A DNA stretch of 64,000 bases from Anagrus nilaparvatae (Eukaryota; Arthropoda; Insecta; Hymenoptera; Mymaridae). This document shows, piece after piece, positions 36,601 to 46,558 of this stretch (the stretch's first letter is position 1; each line of letters starts with the position of its first letter). The translations under genes were made by a program, and so were the position numbers. The notes beneath the pieces were generated by a model. The model worked only from the letters and a program-made list of their open reading frames with translations, made no database searches and was not told where the DNA came from. The stretch covers positions 31,575,501-31,639,500 of the forward strand of contig JAKSXM010000272.1 in the NCBI GenBank assembly GCA_022575985.1, read 5' to 3'.

Positions 36601-37407
36601 GATGATATATCAAGCGTTACTCAAAGTCTTGTTGGAAGTCGAGTAGCCAGTGCTCCTGATAGTGCTGTTAATTCCGGAATGAACACACCAAGAGGCTTAA
36701 GTCGAAGAAATTCTACATCTACTTTTTCAACTAATTTAGGTATAGCAAAAATGCTCAACGAAAGGGGCATTAAAGCAGAAAACTCTTCTGCAGCTTCAAC
36801 CCCTAATGCTGAAAAGAATTATACACCAACTTCAACACCTTGTAATAGTCCGGATGGAAGTCCCCCACATTCAAGGTCTGCATCGCCAGATCCAAGCAAA
36901 GAATATTCTACTGCCTATGGACTTTTATCAAGTGGCACAGAATTCATAAAGCGAACATTAATTGGTGAATCTTCAGAGCCTACTGAATCTAGAAGAAAGC
37001 AAAGACGAGCCGAAATGAAGCCTACAGGGGTGAGGTTATCAGAAAAGTTAGAAAGAGTAGGAATAGAAAGTATTATGGCAACGGGTATTTCACCAGTAGC
37101 CCTTCAAGGTGCACTTTATAGTCGCAGAGAAAGTCCTATGGCTCAACTGACCTTCCTTAAAGGATCACTGCCTGGTAGTCAAGAAAAAGGAGATTCTGGA
37201 TCATCTTCAGCCTCAACACCAACTGATGAGGGTCAAAACCCTAAGAGAAGATCCACATCGAGACTGAGAAGGTCCGGTAATAGATCAATGAGGCCCGATT
37301 TAGGTAAAGTAAAAGCATCCACATCTGTGACCAAAGAATCAGCAACACAGTCAGTAGTGGGTACTATTAGTTCGTTGCTCTTTGGACGAAAGGGTGGATT
37401 ATTGTAA
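23598..37407 (+). CDS. milt: milton / trafficking kinesin-binding protein (TRAK), whole gene
   Basis: Milton links mitochondria (through Miro) to kinesin-1 for microtubule transport. Coding exons: 23598-23657 (candidate), 25392-25587, 26483-26587, 26655-26759, alternative start exons 31093-31492 and possibly 31966-31993, then shared exons 33665-33741, 33822-34197, 34272-34698, 34787-35041 and 36072-37407. Diagnostic pieces: [20 protein letters not shown] and the following W-rich segment of long TRAK isoforms; [20 protein letters not shown] and [14 protein letters not shown] of the HAP1_N coiled coil; and [16 protein letters not shown] of the Milton/TRAK C-terminal domain. All exon junctions from 25392 onward agree in phase (1,1,1,0,1,2,2), and both 5' routes enter exon 33665 in phase 1. 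The protein is cytosolic on the outer mitochondrial surface. Confidence 0.93.
24753..24809 (+). CDS. milt: Possible 57-nt cassette exon of milton
   Basis: A clear GTGAGT donor follows 24809. With the acceptor at ATTCAG (before 24753) the exon is 19 codons in phase 0 on both sides and can be included or skipped. A stronger-looking acceptor, TTTTTAG before 24727, gives an 83-nt exon whose most protein-like frame ([16 protein letters not shown]) does not fit the phases of its neighbours; it would then be a frame-breaking exon or part of another transcript. Confidence 0.3.
25392..25587 (+). CDS. milt: milton long-isoform exon
   Basis: 196 nt between TTTTTAG and GTAAGT, phase 0 in and phase 1 out. 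It encodes an N-terminal extension with [10 protein letters not shown] and a basic stretch ([18 protein letters not shown]) of no known fold. It precedes the recognisable TRAK segment in the next exon. Confidence 0.75.
26483..26759 (+). CDS. milt: milton long-isoform exons: conserved TRAK N-terminal segment
   Basis: Two 105-nt exons (26483-26587 and 26655-26759) separated by a 67-bp intron, phase 1 throughout. They encode [20 protein letters not shown], then [21 protein letters not shown] and [13 protein letters not shown], matching the segment just before the HAP1_N coiled coil in long TRAK1/2 and Milton isoforms. Exon 26655 joins exon 33665 to read [12 protein letters not shown]. Confidence 0.92.
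28158..28246. mobile_element. Hairpin repeat, copy 1 (GGCC...AAATC family)
   Basis: Inverted repeat bounded by GGCCATTAAAAAGAATG and its diverged complement ending in CGCC, with CCCAAATCAC/GTGGTTTGG inner arms. Just upstream is CTGGCCGCTGACGCAGAAAA, a phrase that recurs beside the copies at 29.3-29.7 kb. Confidence 0.6.
28924..29065. mobile_element. Short TIR element (MITE-like)
   Basis: The ends TTGAGTTGAC and GTCAACTCAA are perfect 10-bp inverted repeats, extended by ACC/GGGT inside. The 142-bp body has an internal hairpin (TTCAAGCCC...GCTTGAGTCAA). No open frame and no clear target duplication. Confidence 0.55.
29278..29398. mobile_element. Hairpin repeat, copy 2
   Basis: Arms of about 50 bp: ACGACCCATGGCC, then AAAGAATGGCCCAAATCGC, opposed by GCGATTTGGGGCATTCTTT and GGGTCGTA. 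The centre is the GC-rich CCGAGGCGAAGCCGAGG. The 67-codon open frame running through it is not a gene. Confidence 0.7.
29599..29666. mobile_element. Hairpin repeat, copy 3
   Basis: GGCCACAAAAAAGGATGCCC and AAATCG are opposed by CGATTTGGG and CTTTTGTGGCC, around a short centre with TTTACGTA. It is preceded by TTTTCTCGACACTGAGCAAG, again like the phrase near copy 1. A half copy of the family lies near 56403-56465. Confidence 0.7.
31093..31492 (+). CDS. milt: Alternative first coding exon of milton (short isoform)
   Basis: It starts [18 protein letters not shown] and encodes about 133 residues, mostly charged and Ser-rich, with [14 protein letters not shown] and a helical-looking end [31 protein letters not shown]. 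The exon ends in phase 1 before GTAATT and joins exon 33665 to read [12 protein letters not shown]. The amphipathic end may extend the coiled coil. A two-codon upstream ORF at 31088 stops within the main ATG (ATGA overlap). Confidence 0.8.
31966..31993 (+). CDS. milt: Candidate third alternative start exon of milton
   Basis: A GC-richer patch at about 31915-32000 contains GTAATATGG followed by nine codons (MADRLLRPR) and a GTAACT donor in phase 1, exactly the phase needed to join exon 33665. A short coding first exon and its own promoter would explain the local composition. It is short, so it may be chance. Confidence 0.35.
33665..33741 (+). CDS. milt: milton shared exon: start of HAP1_N coiled coil
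   Basis: 77 nt, encoding [20 protein letters not shown] and RLLEE before a GTACAT donor. This is the most conserved signature of the TRAK/HAP1 family. All alternative 5' ends converge here in phase 1. Confidence 0.95.
33822..34698 (+). CDS. milt: milton shared exons: HAP1_N coiled coil
   Basis: Exons 33822-34197 and 34272-34698. They encode a long heptad-rich coiled coil ([90 protein letters not shown]), the region that binds kinesin heavy chain in Milton. It then opens into a linker with [15 protein letters not shown] and a Ser-rich [14 protein letters not shown] motif conserved in TRAK proteins. Phases 0, 1, 2; the last codon is completed by exon 34787. Confidence 0.94.
34787..35041 (+). 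CDS. milt: milton exon following the coiled coil
   Basis: 255 nt, phase 2 in and out. It encodes [20 protein letters not shown], a Ser/Thr-rich region and [20 protein letters not shown]. This is the start of the Milton-family C-terminal region, likely unstructured and phosphorylatable. The donor is GTATGT after CC. Confidence 0.9.
35042..36071 (+). other. milton intron
   Basis: About 1.0 kb, AT-rich, with poly-T and poly-A runs. The open frame carried from the preceding exon past 35041 is hydrophobic read-through. No other element was recognised. Confidence 0.7.
36072..37407 (+). CDS. milt: milton terminal coding exon (Milton C-terminal domain)
   Basis: It encodes about 445 residues to TAA at 37405-37407. 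It begins [20 protein letters not shown] and continues through [20 protein letters not shown], the conserved [14 protein letters not shown] motif, [20 protein letters not shown] and [20 protein letters not shown] long Ser/Thr/Pro tail with [20 protein letters not shown] and [14 protein letters not shown] follows. In Milton/TRAK this region contacts Miro and mitochondria. The length is normal for insect Milton and no break is seen. Confidence 0.95.
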
Positions 37408-39332
37408 ATAAATCAACTATTTTTTTAGTAGCTTCATATAGTTAAAAAAAAGGGTAAGAGAAAAAGTGCACTCCTTCGTGTTTTTATGTTCCTTTTACAG
37501 GCGTTGTAAAAACGTCTAAGCCTTAATGAATTTTTTCTTTTAAAAAGTATTTTAAATACGTGGAGTGATGAAATAAGACTTTTAGAAATTAAAAAAAAAT
37601 AAGCTTTTGCTTTGAATTAGGTGTAATTCATATATTTTTTAAGTATGTTTGAGAATTATTTGTTGCCTTGTGTGTTTTATTTTTCCGACGAGAAAAATTG
37701 TAGAAAAATATTTTTGATTATTTTAAAAATTATGCCATAACTATATTAATTTAATGTTAAATAATTTATTTAATCAATTAATTTATTGTACATATTATAA
37801 TTTTAAAGAATTTTTAAATTCTTTATTAAAAAATAATGAATTTTACTTCATTAGGTGCACAGATTTAAATAAAAAAATAAAAAATTGTGTATCCAAAGAT
37901 TTTCGAATAATAAAATCTACATTTTTCACATTTTTTGTTGCATTCAACATCTATATTTTTGGAAAAAATTCCTTTCATCAGGAATTGAATCAGTTTTGAA
38001 ATATAAAGCTAAATCCTTTTTGCTTCTTAAGATTAAAATGTCGGAAACTGTAGCATCCGAAAATCTTTTGTTCAAACTTGGTAAAATTAATTTTTTTACT
38101 ATTATGATTAATTAGAATTTTTAATTTTTTTGAATTGATTTTGGATCTAGTTAATAGATTCAAGATAAAAAATGTTTTTTTTTTTAGAATGTATATATAC
38201 ATTTCTTCCAGACACCGCGTTTCATATGATTGTAATAAAAGAAGAAATCTTTTTTTAGATGATATAAAATGTGGTTAGTGGTAAAAATGTTTATAATTAT
38301 GTAGATCTATTGCCAACAGAGATTATTATATTATTGTTTTATCAAAAAGGTGACATCACCTTTGGCAGAGGCCTTTTCTAGTGATTAACAAAAGTTCGTA
38401 GTCATTTTTACGAACATTTTATGAATTTACAAATGGTGCATTAAACATATAAGAGAAAATAAATATTTGAATATTTTATGGTTAAAAGAGTTATTTTGTA
38501 TCTATAATATGTATAAATTAGACTTTAAGAAGCAATTTTATTCTGTAAATAGTCATCAAATCATACCCTGTTAGCACAAAGAAATTATTCTTTTTTAGTG
38601 CCAATTTATTTACATTGTAATATTTTACATTATCTGTAATCATATTATTTGATTTTATTCGCTAATCATGTGCAGCTACTGTTGGTCTTTATTTTAAGAC
38701 TAAGCATTTAGCTAAATTTAAATGAATTTTTGTAAATATATAATGTGTTGTTTACCTTGCTTTATATGCAACTTGATATATTAAGACCTGCTTGTGTTTG
38801 TATAAAAGATAAATTATTCAGGTCAATGCAACCTTGTACATATAAAGAAACTCGAAAAATAAACCAAATTTCAATTAAGCATTTTAATTAAACCTTTTTT
38901 CTTCTAAAAATACCTTTTTGAAATTTCAAACTAACCGAAATAATAGGTTTTTAAAAAAATGGCCAAAAATGCATCTGCTGACCAGCCCGGCGACCTTTAG
39001 GATTCAATCTTTTCTTCGGAAAATCATTGTTAGATTAATGGATAAAAATATTTTTTGGTTTGGATTCGTAAGTATGTCCCTAAATAGTCTATTAGGGTCT
39101 ATTTGGCCATCGGCCAAAAGTATATAATTATGCAAACTATTATGGTGGCGTTTTATTTAAAAAATCATGTTTGAAAATTTCAGAAAAAAATTTTTTTTAT
39201 TTTTCACGGTAAAAATTTTATAATTTTCTGAATTTTTTATGCCGATTTTTGATTATTTCTTTTTTTTGATCAATATTTTCCCATTTGTGATTACAAATTT
39301 GAAAATACATTATTTTATTTTCTAATGTATAA
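37408..39332 (+). other. milt: milton 3'UTR and downstream sequence
   Basis: A long AT-rich stretch without coding potential. AATAAA-type signals occur repeatedly; one at about 38859-38864 follows sequence still free of repeats and is a reasonable distal poly(A) site. Several short overlapping frames at 37.75-38.2 kb are AT-rich noise. Beyond about 38.9 kb the sequence changes to repeat-like DNA. Confidence 0.45.
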
Positions 39333-40395
39333 GAGCAATTATTTTAAAAGTAATACTTAATTTGAGCCTGGAATCGTAATTTTTTTTTGAGGGCACATCG
39401 ATATGACCCGTGTTTTCAGATAGTTTGAACCTTCAGAAAATAGTGGGCAAAAATACCTACTGGATGACAATTTTAGCCCAAAATATTCATTTTTTCTTTT
39501 ATGCTACAAATCTACCCCTTACCCCATTCAAGGGGTTGAAGATAAAAAATTGGTATGCAGTCATTTTTTTTGTGTTTCTGATAGTCCCATATTAAGTTTT
39601 TAATGCCATGAAATATTTTTTGTGCCCATTATATTAATTTTAATGACGTCTAAAAATTATAAAAAAATTACCCCACTTTTAGGGGATGATATCACATTTT
39701 CTAGGGGTTGCGCGTTAAAACAGACTTCGGAAATGAAAAGAGCAGCCCTGATTACCTACTAGGTAACATTTTTGGCTCAAAATATCGATTTTTTCATTAA
39801 AAAAAATTCAAATGGCTTGTATGTGTCGATTGGGCGTTAATGGGTTAACACAGTTTTTGATCTAAAAATTAAAATTTTGTCAATAAATATAATTTTTTTT
39901 TAAAGAAATGAATTGCCAGGAAAAAATTAATCGATTTAAAAAAAAAAATTATTATTTTACGATGAAAATCAAGCGAGTAATGCATGTTTAAAGTTATGAA
40001 ACAGGCTTTTTTCAATAAAATTTCAATCTTTTTTAAGACGAATTTGAGCAAAATCTTAAATTGACGATAACTTGGCTAAATTTCATCGTAAAAAGATAAG
40101 TTTTTTTTTTCTTCTGGAGTGGTTTTTCCCTGGCAATCAGATTTTCTTATCTATTTTAAAAAAGTTTTTTTACCTAAAAAGTTATTTTAAATATTTAGGG
40201 TAGCTCAGATACGAAAAACACGTTTTTTGACATAAAAGTGAAAAAATCTTTTTGGCACCTATCGCCGATTCACGATTTTTTTCGGTTTTCTGAAGGTTCA
40301 AACTATCTGAAAACACGGGTCATATCGATGTGCCCTCAAAAAAAAAATTTACGATTCCAGGCTCAAATTAAGTATCACTTTTAAAATAATTGCTC
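39333..40395. mobile_element. ~1.06-kb element with ~108-bp terminal inverted repeats
   Basis: The left arm 39333-39440 starts GAGCAATTATTTTAAAAGTA, and the right arm 40286-40395 is its complement ending in TTGCTC. The arms include GGGCACATCGATATGACCCG. Both ends are flanked by ATAA, a possible 4-bp target duplication, though weak in AT-rich DNA. Inside, two related blocks (about 39446-39500 and 39750-39800, each with CCTACT and an AAAATAT motif) suggest an internal duplication. No intact gene. Confidence 0.62.
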
Positions 40396-40840
40396 ATAAA
40401 TTAAATAATTTTCTAAAATTTTTTGGGTACGGTTTTTCTGGTAAGAAATACCCGGGCCAAAAATATGGTTTTACCTAGCAAAAGTATACTTGATTATAAA
40501 TGTTAAATGAGAAATTTAAAAAAGTATATGCATATTAATTTTTTAGGTGAAAATCGTTTTATTATTTTTTAAGTTTTTCCCTTTTACTTATTATTTTTTT
40601 TCTTCTTTGAGCAAACTTTTCAGATTTTTAAATTTTAAAATAAACTTTTTTTAATTTAAAATAAGAAAATTTAATTATTTTCCGAATTTTGCGGATATGG
40701 ATTTTCCTTTTATGGATAAAAATCTTATCTCTTTTATTAGGACATTTTGGTACCGACTTATTGCTCGATCCAGCAATGTTAAATACATCCAAAAATTTAG
40801 AAATATTTTCATTTGGCTACGTAAACATGCTTGAGAATTT

Positions 40841-40954
40841 TGGTTCCTCATAGAGGAACCTTTGTGATAGATGAAATTTTGATTTTTGATTTTTTGGCAT
40901 ATAAGCACGTTTTGGGACCTCAGGAAGCTAAAAAACCGGTTTTAAAAAAAAGTC

Positions 40955-40999
<45 letters not shown>
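40841..40999. repeat. Palindrome followed by (TG)n microsatellite
   Basis: GGTTCCTCATAGAGGAACC is a near-perfect palindrome at about 40841-40859, followed by a (TG)n/(TATG)n run at about 40959-41003. Together they introduce the T-rich tandem repeats, and the junction looks like the left edge of a repeat block. Confidence 0.6.
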
Positions 41000-41003
<4 letters not shown>

Positions 41004-41006
<3 letters not shown>

Positions 41007-42817
41007 ACCGGTGAAATTTCACAACCATTATGGAATTAAGACCTAATTTTTTTTTCAAAAATTTTTTCATCAAAAAATCTCAAACTACTTTTTTTTTTTT
41101 TTAATTTGGATGTAATACCTCATTTATTTCCACGAAAGTACTTATATTTGAAAGTACGATTTTTACTCGATATCTCGAATCTGATAACTAATTTTTTGAA
41201 AATTTTTTTCTCAAAATTTTTTTCACCAAAAAATACAAAAAATACCAATTTTTTTTTTCTTTACGGACGCAGTACTTAATTTATTTCTGTGGAACTACTA
41301 GTTTTAGAAATATCGTTTATAGCATTTTTTTGGACCTGATACTTAATTTTTTGTAAATTTTTTTCTCAAAATTTTTGTTGCCAAAAAATACAAAAATTGC
41401 CAAAATTTTTTTTATTTTAGGACGTAATACTTAATTTTTTTCTATGAAAGTACGAATATCTGAAAATATTGTAACCGGTGATATTTCACAACCATTATGG
41501 AATTTAGACCTAATTTTTTTTTCCAAAATTTTTTTATCAAAAAATCTCAAACTATTTTTTTTTTTTTTTTAATTTGGATGTAATACCTCATTTATTTCCA
41601 CGAAAGTACTTATATTTGAAAGTACGATTTTTACTCAATATCTCGAATCTGATAACTAATTTTTTGAAAATTTTTTTCTCAAAATTTTTTTCACCAAAAA
41701 ATACAATAAATACCAATTTTTTTTTTCTTTACGGACGCAGTACTTAATTTATTTCTGTGGAAGTACTAGTTTTAGAAATATCGTTTATAGCATTTTTTTG
41801 GACCTGATACTTAATTTTTTGTAAATTTTTTTCTCAAAATTTTTGTTGCCAAAAAATACAAAAAATGCCAAATTTTTTTTTATTTTAGGACGTAATACTT
41901 AATTTTTTTCTATGAAAGTACGAATATCTGAAAATATTGTAACCGGTGATATTTCACAACCATTATGGAATTAAGACCTAATTTTTTTTTCCAAAATTTT
42001 TTCATCAAAAAATCTCAAACTATTTTTTTTTTTTTTTTAATTTGGATGTAATACCTAATTTATTTCCATGAAAGTACTTATATTTGAAAGTACGATTTTT
42101 ACTCGATATCTCGAATCTGATAACTAATTTTTTGAAAATTTTTTTCTCAAAATTTTTTTCACCAAAAAATACAAAAAAAACTTAATTTATTTTTATTTTT
42201 GGATGTAGTACCTAATTGATTTCTATGAGAGTACTAGTTTTAGAAATATCGTTTATAGTAATTTTTTGGACCTGAAACTTAATTTTTTCAAAATTTTTTT
42301 CTGAAAATTAATAAATCAAAAAAATTAAAAAATCTGTAATATTTTTTTTTTTTTTAGTGTAATACTTCCTTTAATTCCATGAAAGTACTAATATTTGAAA
42401 ATTTTGCAATCGGTGGTATTTAACAACCATTATGAAATTAAGATCTAATATTTTTTCAAAAATTTTTTCATCAAGAGATTTCAAAATACTTTTTTTTTTT
42501 TTTAATTTAGGTGTAATACCTCATTTATTTCAATAAAAGTACTTATATTTGAAAGTATGGTTTTTACTCGATATCTCAAATCTGATAATTAATTTTTTGA
42601 AAATTTTTTTCCCAAATTTTTTTTCACAAAAAAATACAAAGAATACCAAATTTTTTTTTTGTTCGGACGTAGTACCTAATTAATTTCTATGAGAGTACTA
42701 GTTTTAGAAAGCTTATTCATAGTAATTTTTTGGATCTGATACCGAATTTTTTCAAAATTCTTTTTCTCAATATTATTAAAACAAAAAAATTAAAAAATCT
42801 GTAATATTGTTTTTTTT
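41004..42817. repeat. ~467-bp T-rich tandem repeat, four units (last one interrupted)
   Basis: Units start with GTAACCGGTG or a variant at 41004, 41471, 41939 and 42405 (periods 467, 468, 466). Units 1-3 are very similar; unit 4 is more diverged. Each unit contains sub-repeats of roughly 155 bp built on CTTAATTTTTTG...CTCAAAATTTTT...CCAAAAAATAC. Unit 4 is cut at 42817 by the foldback element and resumes at 52836. Confidence 0.85.
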
Positions 42818-43472
42818 GGGTCAGTGAAATTGTGCCTCCTGAGATTTGCCCGATTATTTTGCCCGATTTAACCTAGCCTAACATTTCATAAATAAACAAA
42901 TACGGAAGCCAGGAGTTTGTTTTTATTGATTTTTTTTTTTAAGTTTGAATTTATAACCCAAATTCACAAAATATAAATATAAAAAGAAGCGTAACAGAAA
43001 AAAATAACCAACACATAAACTAATAATTATATTTATTAATAGCAAGAAAAAAAAAATAAAATAAAAATAAAGCAAAAATGAAAAATTTTATATGTTAATA
43101 TAAATATATATATAAATATATATATATAATGCTTTCTAAGGTTACAGATAAACAACCATTTTTTTTTTTTTTGAATTTGTGCAGAATATTTTATGCATCT
43201 GCATAGCCATTTCGATGAAAAATTTTATATGTTAATTTTTATATGATAATTTGAGGTCGAAGTCCCAATTATATAATTTTATAAAAAAGATCATTAATAA
43301 TGTTAACTTTGCAAAGCGATTTCTTAAAAACAACTCAAGAAAATGAGACGAGTAAAGAATTTTTGGAAACTTGAAGGTTGTAGAAATTTTTCGAAACATA
43401 TTAACCAATTTTCAATTTGCTGCAAAAATTTTAGTTTGAACATTGAACATGTTTCATTTTATTAAGAAGGGG
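42818..43472 (+). repeat. Left outer terminal inverted repeat
   Basis: About 655 bp matching the complement of 52144-52835 with few differences (for example an A/C mismatch beside the CTCC block, and an extra ~45 bp on the right around 52617-52660). It includes an AT dinucleotide-rich block near 43105-43130 and the phrase AACCTAGCCTAACATTTC. Confidence 0.9.
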
Positions 43473-45164
43473 TAAGCATTAAGGAAAATCCTGATTGCTA
43501 AGCATTGAGGAAATCCTGATATCATAGCATTCAGTATTTTCCTGATTGCCAAGCATTAAGGAAATCCTGATTGCCAAGCATTAAGGAAATCCTGATTGCC
43601 AAGCATTAAGGAAAACCCTGTTTGCTAAGCATTAAGGAAGATCGTGATTGCTAAGCATTAAGTATATCCTGATTGCTAAGCATTAAGGAAAATCCTGATT
43701 GCCAAGCATTAAGGAAATCCTGATTGCCAAGCATTAAGGAAAATCCTGAGTGCTAAGCATTAAGGAAAATCCTGAGTCCTAAGCATTAAGGAAAATCCTG
43801 ATTGCCAAGCATTAAGGAAGTCCTGATTGCCAAGTATTAAGGAAAATTCTGATTGCTAAGCACAAAGGAAACCTGATTGCTTAGCATTCAGTATTTTCCT
43901 GATTGCCAAGCATTAAGGAAATTCTGATTGCCAAGCATTAAGGAAATCCTGATTGCTAAGCATTAAGGAAAATCCTTAGTGCTAAGCATTAAGGAAAATC
44001 CTGATTGCCAAGCATTAAGGAAATCCTGATTGCCAAGTATTAAGGAAAATCCTGATTGCTAAGCATTAAGGAAAATCCTGATTGCTAAGCACTAAGGAAA
44101 CCTGATTGCTTAGCATTCAGTATATTTTCCTGATTGCCAAGCATTAAGGAAATTCTGATTGCCAAGCATTAAGGAAATCCTGATTGCTAAGCACTAAGGA
44201 AACCTGATTGCTTAGCATTCAGTATTTTCCTGATTGCTAAGCATTAAGGAAAATCCTGATTGCCAAGCATTAAGGAAATCCTGATTGCCAAGCATTAAGG
44301 AAAATCCTGAGTGCTAAGCATTAACGCCATCCTAAACCCCTATGTTTTTAACATTGACTCGGTAAGGCAGAGTTCATTTTGAAAAAGGTCGCCAATCCAT
44401 TTCTAATAAAATTTGTGGCTTCATATTGATTCATTAACTAAAAAAAATCATTCTTTATAGCCTAAAATATTTTTTTTGTTATTTCTACAGCTTAAAAAAG
44501 AAAGCCGACATTTAAGAAATTCTTACCGACATATTTGGGTTTAGGATGGCGTTAAGGAAAATCCTGATTGCCAAGCATTAAGGAAATCCTGATTGCTAAG
44601 CATTAAGGAAAATCCTGATTGCCAAGCATTAAGGAAAATCCTGATTGCCAAGCATTAAGGAAATCCTGATTGCTAAGCATTAAGGAAAATCCTGAGTGCT
44701 AAGCATTAAGGAAAATCCTGATTGCCAAGCATTAAGGAAATCCTGATTGCCAAGCGTTAAGGAAAATCCTGATTGCTAAGCACTAAGGAAACCTGATTGC
44801 CAAGCATTAAGGAAATCCTGAGTGCTAAGCATTAAGGAAAATCCTGATTGCCAAGCATTAAGGAAAATCCTGATTGCCAAGCATTAAGGAAATCCTGATT
44901 GCTAAGCATTAAGGAAAATCCTGATTGCCAAGCATTAAGGAAAATCCTGATTGCCAAGCATTAAGGAAATCCTGATTGCTAAGCATTAAGGAAAATCCTG
45001 AGTGCTAAGCATTAAGGAAAATCCTGATTGCTAAGCACTAAGGAAACCTGATTGCCAAGCATTAAGGAAATCCTGATTGCCAAGCATTAAGGAAAATCCT
45101 GATTGCTAAGCACTAAGGAAACCTGATTGCTTAGCATTCAGTATTTTCCTGATTGCTAAGCATT
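43473..45164 (+). repeat. Left satellite array (~25-bp monomer)
   Basis: About 1.7 kb of monomers reading CTGATTGCCAAGCATTAAGG with 4-7 bp linkers (AAAT, AAAATC). Variants are CTAAG for CCAAG and a short form ending GGAAAC. It is interrupted once by the MITE at 44325-44551. Scattered units of the type GCTTAGCATTCAGTATTTTC look like partly inverted variants. Confidence 0.93.
44325..44551. mobile_element. Nested 227-bp TTAA-flanked MITE
   Basis: The terminal inverted repeats CGCCATCCTAAACCC and GGGTTTAGGATGGCG are perfect over 15 bp. The element is flanked on both sides by TTAA, and the satellite monomer itself contains TTAA at that place. This fits a piggyBac-type (or other TTAA-specific) non-autonomous element inserted after the array formed. 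It has no open frame. Confidence 0.9.
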
Positions 45165-45348
45165 CTCGTCCGGCAAGCAAGTGATGCCAGCAATATTTCG
45201 GTTATGCCTGAATTTTTCTTACTGGGTTGATAAATAAAAGTTACGTCCATTTAAAAGATTTAATTTATATTGAAATCTTTACGCTATTAAAACAGGATAT
45301 TTAAGTTTTTGTCTATACTTTTCACGCGAGAATAAAAAAGTTAGTAAA
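45165..45348 (+). repeat. Left inner inverted repeat
   Basis: 184 bp starting CTCGTCCGGCAAGCAAGTGA and ending at GTTAGTAAA. It matches the complement of 46374-46558 nearly perfectly, so the inverted arms continue beyond the satellite to the edge of the core. Confidence 0.9.
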
Positions 45349-45709
45349 CATCAACAAAAAAAAGAAATTATAATATTAAAGAAAAAAAAAATTAGTTAAT
45401 TTTATTTGTAAAAAAATAGAGTAATACGTAGAAACATAATCAAACATATTTATTTTAAAAAAATTTTATAAATATTTTTAGTTAAGTTTAAATTAAATCA
45501 TAAATAAGATTAAATAAATAATATAGTTTATTAGTTATAAACTACTTTTGATCATTTTTTAATGAATCCTGTTACAATTAATTCTTGTTTTTAAGCAATA
45601 AAAATTGAGTAACATTTAATATTTTATTTAAGCTGTATACTTTATTTATAATTTTTATTATATTTATAGAACAAAAATAAATGTTTTACAAGATTTTCTT
45701 CATTTTGAA

Positions 45710-46277
45710 TTAAAATTCAAATGCTTTTGGACAAGTCATTAGTAAATGTGAATAAAGATTTTTCGCAGATTCGCACAAATTTTCATATTTCTCTAAATTA
45801 TAAATACTTGCTTGCAGAAATTGATATATATGATCACATTCTACAGGAAAGTTTAAGTTAAATGCATAAAAAATTTGAAAGCAAATATCTATGGCTTTAA
45901 TTGGTGAATCTATAGATAGTTGATGTTCATTTATCTGAATCATGATGATATATTATCTAATGGTCCAATTATTACTACGTACGGTGACAGGGTTTCTTGT
46001 AGTTTTGAATATAAGATTTTTTTTTGTTTATGGTAATCTTGGAAGTCAGATACACGCTAAATAAAAATTTATTAAATAGATAATCAATTTATAAACAAAT
46101 TAAAAATTTGATTTTCAAGATAATAATATGTTAATACCTCCGCATGAAATATTAAAGATTTTTGTATATCAACTAATGATAAATTATTCGAATGAACGCC
46201 AAGTTGTTTTGTTTTATTCTTATTTGCCAGCCCCATGATGTATGGTAAAATGAGCAATGCAATCAACTCTTTCTTCC
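45710..46277 (-). pseudogene. Decayed gene in the core of the foldback element
   Basis: Two minus-strand exons with proper ends. 46138-46277 follows ...GACAG and stops at GAG/GTATTA; it encodes KKELIALLILPYIMGLANK, then SLVDIQKSLIFHAE. The exon starting at 46056 follows TTTAG and encodes QKKILYSKLQETLSPYVVII before a TGA at about 45940. A +1 frame then continues open from 45943 to 45710 with IDSPIKAIDICFQIFYAFNL, then PVECDHIYQFLQASIYNLE. The family-like pattern spans the break, so I infer a one-base frameshift rather than two genes. From memory this resembles the C-terminal half of an uncharacterised insect protein family often found with transposons. It is too short for a full transposase and no DDE motif is visible. 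Upstream exons are missing. Confidence 0.55.
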
Positions 46278-46373
46278 CTGTCAAAATCAGTACTCGTAAA
46301 AATTTTCTAATACAATGTTTAATTAGTTATATATTTGAATAACAAACCAGTCTTTCTTAAGATTCCATCTTTA

Positions 46374-46558
46374 TTTACTAACTTTTTTATTCTCGCGTGA
46401 AAAGTATAGACAAAAACTTAAATATCCTGTTTTAATAGCGTAAAGATTTCAATATAAATTAAATCTTTTAAATGGACGTAACCTTTATTTATCAACCCAG
46501 TAAAAAACATTCAGGCATAACCGAAATATTGCTGGCATCACTTGCTTGCCGGACGAGA
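46374..46558 (-). repeat. Right inner inverted repeat
   Basis: Complement of 45165-45348. It starts TTTACTAACTTTTTTATTCT and ends GCCGGACGAG directly against the right satellite array. Confidence 0.9.

Noticed and set aside
37754..38202. Three overlapping frames downstream of milton
   Set aside because: They lie in the 3'UTR, are extremely AT-rich and mutually overlapping on both strands.
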